From Plasmodium brasilianum (Eukaryota > Apicomplexa > Aconoidasida > Haemosporida > Plasmodiidae), in contig NC_090123.1 in assembly GCF_023973825.1 (NCBI RefSeq), forward strand, positions 1,161,501-1,225,500: a DNA stretch of 64,000 bases, read 5' to 3'. Both the position numbers and the translations under genes were made by a program. The first letter of the stretch is position 1; each line of letters begins with the position of its first letter. Below are positions 14,101 to 26,273 of this stretch, piece after piece. A model generated the notes under the pieces. The model did not search any database, was not told the origin of the DNA, and saw only the letters and a list, made by a program, of their open reading frames with translations.

Positions 14101-17100
14101 ACCGCTGTACGGCTGACCACGGCGACCTTGTCATCATTGGCGCCAGTGGACGCATCGGTTGACTTATTATTACCCTTCTTATTGATGTGCAGAAAGGGGT
14201 TATTCTTTATGTTATTAATATTATCATAATCAATAATTTTCCTGTGGTGTAAGACTCGGTCTATTCCTCCCATGCTCTGCTTCTCTTGCTTTAACAAATA
14301 TTTCTCTTCATCTACTTTTTTATCCTCTTCATCGGTTTCAAAATAATTATCCATCTGGGCATAATTATACACTTTCCTTCTTTCTCTTAAATTTGTTCTT
14401 CCTCCTTCTACTACTCCAATATTAGGTGAAACAAAAATATCATTTTTTTCATTTCTTCGAGCTTTCTCATTATATTTTTCATCAAATGCATCATATTGTA
14501 ATGATTTCTTATTACCATTTTTTGTAGCAGCTTTTTTTACATATGAATTAACATACAATTCGTTATCATCATCATTGTCATCTTCAGATCCAATTAAAGT
14601 ACTAACATTTTTTTTTTTCTTTTTTTTTTTTTTTTCTTTCTTGTTCATATCTGATTTCTTTGTTTTTGTCGATTGTCTCCCTGGGCCATTATTATTAGTG
14701 TTCTTCCTTTGGTACTTGTTATTATTATTCGTACTACCTACAAGATGATTAATGTTGCTACTACCCATGCTCATGCTGTTTATGTGGCTCATCATCATCA
14801 TACTATTACAATTACTAATATTATTGCTATTACTATTATTATTGCTATTACTATTACTATTACTGTTACTATTACTCTTATTATTATTATTATTGTTATT
14901 GTTAGGGTTGCTACTATTGTTATTATTACTGCTATTGTTGACGCTACCGCTGTTAAACTCTTCTTCATTCTTGAACTGGTCTATATTCATATGATAGCTA
15001 CTACCACCACCACCCATATGCGCAGGCATAATGTTATTATTCCTGCTGTTTAATATTCTCATATTAATATCGTTTGCATAATTGCGATTGTTTATATAAT
15101 TATTCATATTGTTATAATTATTTATATTATTTATGTTTATAATATTACTTAGGTTATTATTACCATTATGTGCACTGTTGTTATTATTACTAAGGAGCGA
15201 CTCGTTAAAAGACTTCCCGCTGTCCATTGATTTTAACGCACTGTTATTATTACTAATACCGCTAATTCCGTTAATGCTGTTAATATTGTTATTAATACTG
15301 CTCATGCCACTAATACCGCTCATACTGCTGATGTTATTGTTACTACCAATATTGCTCATATTATTATTATTATTATACCTATTGTCCCCCCCTCCATATG
15401 TATTTATAATATTATAATTATTTATGTTCGTCATTTTGTTCATATTATTATATGCACTGTTCATGTCATTTATACTATTAATTATGTTTAAGTTTTGAAA
15501 ATTATTATTACTGCTGTTATTCATATTACCCTTGTTCTGAATATTATATGAATTCAAATTATTAAACATGTCAACGTTCATGGGATATTTTACATTATAA
15601 TTGGGGAACAGCGAATATGCATTATTTGCACTGTTCATATTTTTTATACTGTTCATGTTGTTCATACTGCTCATATTGTTCATACCTCCCATATTGCTCA
15701 TACCGCCCATAACGTGCATGCTCCCCACATTACCCATCATTTCAAAGTTATTACTTCCTAGATCCTTCATTTCATTTTTTGCTTCTTTCATTTTATGACT
15801 CCCCTCCATGTCGATATGTTTATGCTTTTTATAAGCACCTGTATCTAGACTATTGTTCATCAAAATTCCATTTGAAATATAACTGTCTGCTGCTACTGCT
15901 GCTCCTTTGTTCTTTCTAGATTTTGGCATCACAGAAGAAGCAGCTTTATTATCTTTCAAAGATAAACTATTACTACCACCAATTACTCTTCCGGTTGCTG
16001 TCGTCATTCCCTTTTTCCCATTTGTCAGAATTTCCTCCTTTGCATTTTTATCCTTGTTAATAACACTACCATCATCACTACTTTTTAAAGTCATGTGGTT
16101 CATTGAAAAGTTATCATACGGATATTCGTTTAAATTGTTATTGTATGATAGCAGTTTATTATTATACATATTATTCATGGGATGAAATCGTATATTACTA
16201 TTAACATCTCCTACATTATTAGATTTATTATCTAACATGTTATTTTTCCTATAGGTTGCTATATTACATATGCTTCCAATACCTTTAATATTCGTACTGC
16301 TATTCATCATCATGTTACTAATGTTTTTATTGTTACTATTAGTACTATTCATCATCATGTTATTCATCATTTTATTATTTAAAATTATATTGTTGTTAAC
16401 CATATTCATAATTACGTTATTTGGTAAGCCTGATGCGTCTGTACCTAGATGACTTTTGTTTACGTTCGAGTTGGAATTATTGTTGCTGTTATGCATACCT
16501 CCATTATCACTTACACCATTTATCATATGCCCATTATTCATGTTCAAACTATTTGAACTCATATTATTAGGAGAGGGCTTCATTTGCATTGACTTATCTA
16601 TACCTCCTCCTACTACTATTCCCCCTGGTATACCCTTGCTTAACATACCTAGCGCATTACAATTAATGTTATCCACATAATTTGGTGTATTTAGATTACT
16701 GGAATAATTATTCGTACTACTACTATTACTTACGTTATTACTATTACCACCAATGTTATTACTACCACCAATGTTATTACTACCACCAATGTTATTACTA
16801 CCACCAATGTTATTACTACCACCAATATTATTACTACCACCAATGTTATTACTACCACCAATGTTATTACTACCACCAATGTTATTACTACCACCAATAT
16901 TATTACTAGCGTTATTCATGCTATTATTACTAATATGATTATTACTGTTACTACCACTTTTTGCAGCATTTTCAAAAGTGGAGGAGGTGTTGGGATGGTG
17001 ATTGTAATTACTTAAAGATGGATTATTACTATTCATTATATTCATATTTGCTTTGAAACAGTTAGACGATGATCCATATAACCCATTGTTTACATACGAA

Positions 17101-18230
17101 GGATAGTAATTACCATGCATGTTAAACGTGTTTGAATTATTTCGTAAAAGCATATCATTTCTTTGATAGCACACATTGTTATTTATAAAATTATTTTGTT
17201 TTATGTTATTATGTGTCATAAAATTTAGGTCTTTGTTATTTGGCTTCACATCATTACTGCTAATACTGTTGCTGTTGATGTTGCTGTTATTATTACTATT
17301 ATTATTGTTATTACTATTACTATTATTATTATTATTATTATTATTATTACTACTACTACTATTATTATTATTACCACTGCTATTACTGCTGCCACCATGC
17401 ACGGCGGACTTCATATTTGCCATAAGCGCATTGGAACTGATATCTTGAAGGGGTGAATAATTATTCATGGTGCTATATCTATTTACAACATTATTATTTA
17501 AAAGATGATGATTCATTGAATTCATGGAAATATTGTTCATATTATATGACGATAAAAATGATTTTTGGTAAGAGTCGTGCAACCCCCCACCTCCATTTTT
17601 GATTATTCCTATCTGCTGCCTCATCTGCATATTCTGCTCGTTATTATTTAATAAACTATTCGTTATACTAATGGTCGTGTCATTATTCGACATGCCATTA
17701 TTAAAAGTGTTGTTCTTTGACAAGTTCACGTTGCTCATATTCGTAGAATTGCTCAAGTACACGGGGGGGCACATCACGTTACTACTACTAGTGTTGTTCA
17801 TATTGTTATTCATATTGTTAATGATACTGGCATTACTGTGGTTATTACTACTATTATTATTAACTTGGTTCAAGTAATTTGGTGTAACATTTTTCATATT
17901 GGAATGTTCGATATCCACAATACTGTTATAATGCCCTGTATCTCTCCCTACATTTACATTCATATTGTTACTGCTGATGTTCAAGCTGCTGTTCACGCTA
18001 CTGTTACTGCCGTTGTTACTGTTGCTGCTCATGGTGTTCACCGAGTTTGATATATTTTCAAGCGACTTGGTGTTTTTATTTGGACTCAAAATTACCAAAT
18101 TTTTTACTGATGTATTAATTCCATCAACCGTTGATTCACTAGTTGAAAAATTTGACATTAAATTATTACTGTTTTTGTTATCATTCAATACATTATCATT
18201 TTGGCAATTATTATGTGCAAAATTATCCAT
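7764..18230 (-). CDS. CHD1: CHD1-like chromodomain-helicase-DNA-binding chromatin remodeler
   Basis: A nuclear ATP-dependent nucleosome remodeler of the SNF2 superfamily. It is one exon of 3,488 residues. Residues 1-1400 are Asn/Ser/Met-rich low complexity, with a basic patch near 1205-1215. Two chromodomain-like segments lie near 1450-1500 (VEFLIKWIGKSHIHN) and 1530-1577 (QLFLVKWMSCAYDQC). The SNF2 N-lobe has Walker A (LLADEMGLGKTVQTI, about 1648-1660) and a DEAH box (VVDEAHQLKNR, about 1763). The C-lobe runs from about 1957 (RVLIFSQMVKML) to the arginine-finger motif (GARAHRIGQTK, about 2050). A SANT/SLIDE-like region lies near 2740-2960 (WSKEDDENLIKGVYVYGFGAF). The last 110 residues match the CHCT/DUF4208 C-terminal helical domain. 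Tandem chromodomains plus SNF2 plus SANT/SLIDE plus CHCT indicate CHD1 rather than ISWI. All catalytic motifs are intact. The linkers are very acidic. Confidence 0.95.
16742..16911 (-). repeat. 18-bp coding minisatellite (Gly-Gly-Ser-Asn-Asn-Ile) in CHD1-like N-terminus
   Basis: About nine near-identical 18-bp units encode GGSNNI repeats at roughly residues 440-497. Units differ only at a few third positions (for example aatgtt against aatatt), which suggests recent expansion inside the poly-Asn region. Confidence 0.92.
17290..17385 (-). repeat. AAT/AAC trinucleotide tract coding poly-Asn in the CHD1-like gene
   Basis: A run of TTA/TTG-type triplets on the forward strand encodes a Ser/Asn homopolymer near residues 280-315 of the remodeler. 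Similar shorter tracts occur near 14820-14930 and 9140-9190. Confidence 0.75.
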
Positions 18231-18279
18231 CCTTTTTTTGTAAATATGCTAAGGCCAAACAAGTGCATCACACGCGCTC

Positions 18280-18319
<40 letters not shown>

Positions 18320-20757
18320 CATGTCGTAATATATACGTAGTTATACACTCGTATCTATACACACTTATCTATACACATGTATCTGCACCCAAGTATACAT
18401 ACATACATACATACATACGTATTTGTATATATTTATTTATACTTTTCTTTTTCGCTTTAGTTTTCACTTATCGCATACCTTTTCACCACCTGTCTATTTG
18501 CCACCACTTCTCCTACTTTTACTTCTCCTGCTTCTCCCACCTTTATTTCGCCTTAATAAGTTTTGGTCTTCTTCTCCCCAGTTTCGCTTCCTTCCCTTCT
18601 TTCTGTTTACGATTATTTATTTTTATTTGTAAATATGGTATTATAATTCTCTTAATTATTCAAAAAATTGGACTTAAAAATCTTTTTAAGTAGGATAGAA
18701 CAATTTAATTTAATATTTATATTACATTTATATTTTGTAATGTAAATATTATACATATCAATTTTTGATAATGGTTACAGAACGACAAAATGAAAAACTG
18801 AAAAAAAAACATATAAAAAATAAAACATATATAAGTATACACATATGTATGCACAAATATGTAATCATATATATGTAAGTATAAATATGTAATCATATAT
18901 ATGTACGCATAAATATGTAATCATATATATGTACGCATAAATATGTAATCATAAATATGTACGCATAAATATGTAATCATAAATATGTACGCATAAATAT
19001 GTAATCATAAATATGTAAACATAAATATGTAATCATATATATGTAACTCATAAATATGTAATCATAAATATGTACGCATAAATATGTAATCATATATATG
19101 TAACTCAAAAATATGTAATCATATATATGTACGCATAAATATGTAATCATATATATGTACGCATAAATATGTAATCATATATATGTAATCATATATATGT
19201 ACTCATAAATATGTAATCATATATATGTACGCATAAATATGTAATCATATATATGTAAGTATAAATATGTAATCATATATATGTACTCATAAATATGTAA
19301 TCATATATATGTACGCATAAATATGTATGTACGTATATGTTTCACTCTACGTACTTTATTTTTCTTAAAAAATAAATACAACGATATATTCTCTCTAAAT
19401 TTTTCACAAAATAATTGTTTCATACATACTCGTTACAAACGATACGAAAATATATGCACCTAAGCATTTAAAGTATAATTATAAACATTCTTTAATGTAA
19501 TAACGCATATTTTATTATGTTCCGTATATAAGTGTACAATTCATATAAATAGTAAAATACCACAAAAATGAGCTACTCTAATTAACAATGATACAAAGGT
19601 AGAAACAATGCATAATAATATGTATATATACAAATATATACATACATAAACATATACATTTATATACTAGTAAACTTCACGGTACTGTCATATGCAAATC
19701 AAAAATTGCGAAAAAGGGTAAAATAATATTCTTCTATAATTATAATGCATAATTTATTCATTACTATAAAAACAGCTCATTATATAAGTATATATGTAAT
19801 GTATATAAACAATCATGACAAGTGTTATTATATAATACAAGCATTTATTGAATTGGAAAATAAAGATATAGTTTTTATTGCACTACATGAAAAATATACA
19901 AGCGGAGCATACAACTATGAAAAAAAAAATATATATAATACGCATAAATATAGGTAAGAAATGTATTTGTACATAAATATATGTATAAATATTTATATAT
20001 ATATATATATGTGGCTAACACAACTGTACATCCACAAAACACACACAATAATATGAACGTGAAAATTACAATATATTAAATAGAAATAAGCATAAACAAA
20101 TTATTCTTATTTTGTTAATTAAATTTAATTCCTTTTTTTTTTTTTTTAAATAAATGAATTTATATACGTGGGGAAAGGTGAACAAACACTCTAATAAATA
20201 TAAAATAAAAATTAATTACCTATATGTAAATAAATATACATGTTTATAAATATGTATATATATAAATAAATGCTTATAAATATATAAGCATATAAATATA
20301 TATGTAAATAAATATACATATACAAAAATATATGTATATAATATATATATATATTTATACGTGCTCATGTGTATACTTCAACATCAATCATGCATTACAT
20401 TTAAGCATGTCTAAACTTATAAATACATAAATGACAATGAATCATATATATGCATATAAATATGTGTCTATTAAATATGTACAACTCATTGAAAAAATGG
20501 GTTTATTGTAAAAAAAAAAAAGGGAAAAAGAAATTTTATATAAATTTACATCCACAATATATATATATATATATATATATAATATACATACATATAAATT
20601 AAATAATAATATACATATATTTTACATATGTATATGCAATTTTTAATATTAATATAACTATATTATAAATGTACACATATGTAAACAATATATATATATA
20701 TATATATATAAATGCATATATACACATATATAAGTAAATACACATGTGCGTACATAA

Positions 20758-20792
<35 letters not shown>

Positions 20793-21347
20793 AATACGTA
20801 TATAAATACACATGAATATATATTTTTTACTCTCAACCTTTTTCTTATATTTTTTATACCTTAAAATATTCGTCTGCGTGAAACATACAAGCTTCAAAAA
20901 ATTTCTTAATATACTGCCGTAAATTTCGTTCTTTTCAATATAATATAGCGTGTTTATGCACCAGTTAATACTGTAATGAAATTTTTTTTTTTCTGATAGT
21001 ATAAATTTTTTTTTTCTCATTTGCACTTCGTTAATTTTGCTTTAACTCATTATATATACACGCAAAGATATATGTACATATAATTGTTAAAACGTTGAAA
21101 ATTGTAATATATACTGTATATATATAAATATAACTTAAATATAAATAAACATAATGTACATATAAAAACACATATGAATGTATAAAAAACTCCTTTCCTG
21201 TATTTGTTGTTTTTGTTAATTTCTTTTATTTTTTTTTTTTTTGTCCAAAATTTCCTTATTTTATATACTACATATACATAATATATATATACGTATAAAT
21301 GTATATAAATATATATAAATATGTACTGTATACGTATAAGTGTATAA

Positions 21348-21412
<65 letters not shown>

Positions 21413-21818
21413 CCCTTATGAATGCATAAATAATTTAATATATTTGCGTGCGTGCAAATTTATAATAAATTATTGTGTGCAGGAAATAATCTCAAAAAAA
21501 ATTCACTTTTTTATGAACTGTTAAGTATTCACAAAAAAAATAAATAAATAAATAAACAAAAATAAAAATAAAAAATAATATTAAAATTAAATTTAAAAAA
21601 AAATATAAAATTGTAATTTTATAAATTGTAAATTTCATAAATTGTGAATTTCATGAATTATAAATTAAAAAAAAAATAAATTAAAAAATGAAATCACCTA
21701 AATTAATAAAATGAATATGGAATATGCAAGAAAAACATATAAAGCTAGCAGACATACTACTTATTAAAAATAAATGTGTGTGCATATAGTTTTGACATAC
21801 ACTTCTTATGATACATGT

Positions 21819-21859
<41 letters not shown>

Positions 21860-23013
21860 CACTACCTAGGTTGTTATATATTACTAAAAGTTACAATAAA
21901 TGTATGTTTTAATATTGTCTCTTTCCTTTTTTTCTGAATTACTATACAATATATACATAATTCATATGTCAAACGTACAAGTTGAAATACAACATATACT
22001 ATTAAAAAAAATAAAATAAAAAATATCACATATATGTATATATGTATATACAATTATACATGCGCGTTAACACGAAAAATAGGTTTAGTAATGGATGCTT
22101 CAAAATGTAATTCCAAACAATATAATTAGAAAAATATATATACATATATATATGCATACATATTATATATATGTATATATATTTATATATTATATATATT
22201 TCAAAACTTCACAATTTTGGGCTTTATTATTATTAATAGTACTTTTTGTATTAAAATACAAGCATAAATGTCTTAACATAACACGTAGACATACTCTACT
22301 ACGCAATTAGTACAATTAAATATACAAGTGTAGTGTACTCGTGTACATGCGTATGTATGTATAATTATTATGTATATTTATAAAAATATAAATAAATAAA
22401 TATATATACATATACATATACATATAAATACATAAGCATATGCAAACATGTATTGGTAAATAAATAAACGTATAATCATAGTGTTTCCTCAAAAACATGT
22501 ACTTAAAATTTTTTGCAATAAACAAAATTTTCTACAAAATCAGACAATATAACATTTTCGACATTTAGCGTTTCTTACATTTCGCTATTTAAAAAAAAAA
22601 AAAAAAAAAAATTCTTACGTATCTGTCTTATTCAGGAAATAAAAAAATACTATATCTCATTAAAAATAAATATATTCACAAAAGCTTCTATAAATTTCCG
22701 TGTAAAAATAAATAAATATACATATATATACAACTATAAAAATATATAATATAAACATATATATAAATATTCATAAACATATATTATATAATGCAATAAT
22801 GCTTATATTTTATATATTTATAAATATATAGAAACGAAATGGATGAACTAAAAACATACAAAGAAATATAGATTAAATGGAAAAAAGTATATGAAAAAAT
22901 ATGTACTGGTAAAATTCTAAAACATTATATATTACTCCAAATTTTTTTTTTGGGTTTAAAAAAAGTTTTTCACCAATATATAAAAAGTTTACATATATAC
23001 ATCCATTATATAC

Positions 23014-23050
<37 letters not shown>

Positions 23051-24351
23051 ATGTATGTATTAAAAAAATTGACCTCAATGATAAAAAAAAAAAATATGAA
23101 ATATTATAATTAAAATTTTTTAATACTAAAGAGAATCAATTTTGCTGAATTATATGAAAATGCAAAGAAAAATATATTAAAAAAGAATAAGTATGTATAA
23201 TGAATAATATATATAAATGGGAATAAATACATACTAAGATGTGAAAATTTTTATTAATAAACGTAAATTTTGAAGTTACTCAAACATTTATGCTTATGTA
23301 TATATATATATAATATAATATAATATAATAGAAAAGTACATTATATTTTTCACTACTTTTATGGGTATAAATACGATAATATTTTTTTTTTGAGCATGCG
23401 TAAAAAAGAATTTAAGATTATTTGGGGTATGCTAAAAAAATTTCATTTTTACGTTCAAAAACGACAATCTTTGCTTTCGAAGAAAATATACTATTTTTTC
23501 CTTTTCACGTTGGTTATAAGAAACATAAATAATATATTTATGTATGTATTATTTATGTATATATATGCAAGAGCTTATGTGCATTTTTTATTTTAAATGG
23601 TATAAATCTCTTCTATACGTTGAAAATTCAATATATATTGTATATATATATATATATATATTTTATGTACGTTAAAAAAATATAACTTGGGGTTCACATC
23701 TACAAAAATTTTTTATTTTTTTTCTTTTATTTTTCTATTGATTTTAATTTGAATTCTTTTTCATTTTTTTTTTTTTTCACAAATTTTTTTTTAAGTATTC
23801 TTATTTTCAATTTTTTTTTTTATTTGTTTTTCCAATTCATTTTGAAAAAATTGTAATTTAATTGTTTTTTATTTCTTTGAAATTACTATTTATGTAAAAA
23901 TTTTTACAATATTTTTAATTTATTTAATAGTTTATGATGTATCATTTCTATGTTATTTTGTATTTAAAATTCTTTTTTTGAAATATTTTTCAAAATTTTT
24001 AAGTTTTTCGTACCTTAAAACAGGGTTAATTGTTTTTTTACAAGTAAAAAATTTACCTTTAACCGTCTTTATTTTTTCTGAATTAAAATGTTTTATTTAT
24101 TTTTATTACTAGCACAATGCATAAATATATAAGCCCATATATAAATATATTTATATTTGTGTATTGTTTTTTACGAAAAAATATATGTAAAAAATTCACC
24201 TTATAGTTGAATTTGTCTTATCCTTACACTATTTGAATGGATATTTTTGCTTATCATTAATAATATTAAAAAAAAATAATAATTTCATATAATATATTTT
24301 TTAGGTACTTATAATCGTTATGTGCTGATATTAAACCCATAAGTAATATTT

Positions 24352-24387
<36 letters not shown>

Positions 24388-26273
24388 ATTGTTTTTGTTA
24401 AAATTACGGTATCCGTTATTCTTGTCCCCTTAACACGTGTTCACTATAGTATATTTTTAAAACGAGTTTTTTTGTACACGCTTTTTCCAATTTTTAAGTA
24501 TTTTTATTTTTTTCTGAGCTGTTCATACTTCTTCTCTAATTGTTTCTTTGCTATTTTATTAGCATATTTTACCGTATAAAAAGGAAAAAGAGGATTCAGA
24601 TTGTATGATAATTTAAAAAAAGAAAAGAAAAGGTAATACTAATTTATGTGTTATATATACATATATATATATGTGCCATTAACGTATTATAAATGCATAT
24701 ATATAGAGCTTTAACAATGTTGTATCGTTATGAAACTATTTCCATGTAGGATTTTTTGTTTTTCTCTTTTCGCGTAACAAATGTTCGTTTGCATTTTGTA
24801 ACCATTTAGCTTCAGAATGTCTCAGCGTTATAATATAATACTATATTTAAAAAAAAAAAATTCCGTTAAGGCATAATTTCATTTCTCGTCATAAGTAAAA
24901 GAACAATTCTTTTTTTTGATTAAAAAACATGTAGGAAAAAAAAAAAATAATAATAATAATAATAAGCATATATATGTATATATACATACAAAACAATGTA
25001 ACATTGTATGTGGTACGCTCACATATTAAGCCGAAATAATACATAGTATAAATTATATTACCTACATATGCTCATATTCTATGTCTATATTATGTATATA
25101 TATATTTGTGAACAATTGAAAAATTAAAATTGTTTACAGTATTTTAGTTCTCAGTTTTAAAATAAATATATAATCAGAAGGGAAAGTTTTTCTTGTTCTC
25201 TTGAAAATTATATATATATATATATATATGTATGCAATTACCTCTTCTCCACCCAAAAAATAGCAAAATTAAATGAAATAAAAAAACATATTTTAAAAAT
25301 AATCAGTATTTTATTATATATTATTGTTTTTCGTCCTGTCGTCATTTTGTTTAACCTTTTTTTTTTTTTTTTTGAAAATTATACGGTAAAGGGAACTTTA
25401 TTAAGCGTTAAGTCATTTGGATATAAGAAGGATTAATTATATAATAATGGTGTACTTTTACTACACACTTTCAATGTTTATATCTACTAGCACACACATA
25501 TACGTATATATTTTTGTGTGTATCGTAAAAATATGAATTTGCAGAAAAGAAAGGGCAATTTTAAGATTGCTTTTTCTTGAACGTTTATGTAATCTGAATG
25601 TTTTATTCATACATACATACGAATGTACAAATATATATATGTATTAAAACAATAAAATAAAAATAAAGACGTTTGAAAATACATTTTGAGGTTTAATTAA
25701 TTTGTAATTTCGTTATCATATTTCTCCTTGATACGCACAATAAATTGAAGCTAACTCGTTAGAAGTTTTAAAGTAATTTATAATGCAAATTGCAATATTC
25801 TTATTATGTAAGAAAAGTAGTTCGGTTGTGTTCTTTAAATAATTTCATATTTTTGTTTCTTCATCCTCTTTCCCCACACAGTTAATATTTCCGCGTTGGG
25901 TATGCACTTATGTAAGGGCAGAAATACACACATATATTCGCATTTACATGAAATATTACATTTCTATTTATTCGTAAATTGGCAAGTTATAATGTTCTTC
26001 TTAAACTTCAGTTTGTATGCAGCTTCTACATTATTGTTAAATTTCTCTCCCTGTTGAATATTTGACCATTTTTCTGATGACACAAAATAGCTAGAAAAAA
26101 AAAAAAAAAAAAAAAATAGGAACGGCAACATGAGCAGGAGTAAAAATTTGTTCTTATTTTATTTTCATTCTTCAATTTTTGTGGATATTTTTTCTTTTTC
26201 TGAATTGTTAATAATGAGGTGTATTCAGTAAAGAAGTATTTTTTTTCCTTTTTTTTTTTTTTTTTTTTGAACA
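18231..26273. other. 8-kb gene-free A+T-rich gap between divergent genes; candidate centromere
   Basis: No convincing gene is visible on either strand. By hand count of sample lines it is about 88-90% A+T, with many TA runs (for example 18283-18311, 21353-21396, 21820-21854, 23020-23045, 24355-24381), A/T-only stretches (21540-21600) and a T-rich block at 23700-24000. A 28-bp satellite lies at its left end. The flanking genes point away from it (remodeler left, NPL4-like right), so at least the two ends must hold promoters. The size is far above the other gaps in this window. Plasmodium centromeres are gene-free, A+T-extreme intergenic regions of a few kb, so this is a candidate. It is not as extreme as P. 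falciparum centromeres, which are about 97% A+T, so confidence is modest. Confidence 0.35.
18858..19328. repeat. 28-bp tandem satellite array
   Basis: About 16-17 copies of a 28-bp unit with the core GTAATCATATATATGTACGC followed by ATAAATAT. Variants replace TACGC with TAAGT, TAAAC or TACTC, and ATATAT with ATAAAT. Two units carry a one-base insertion. It sits at the left end of the 8-kb gene-free gap. Confidence 0.9.

Noticed and set aside
8470..18243. Many plus-strand Leu/Ser/Thr-rich frames opposite the CHD1-like gene
   Set aside because: They are antisense shadows of Asn/Ser/Asp/Glu-rich codons and carry no domain of their own.
19745..19957. 70-codon frame in the 8-kb gap with fairly normal composition
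   Set aside because: Short, isolated, A+T-rich codons only, no neighbouring exon with splice signals. Probably chance.
23390..23596. 68-codon frame with basic and hydrophobic residues in the gap
   Set aside because: Too short, no family resemblance, Lys/Phe/Ile composition expected from random A+T-rich DNA.
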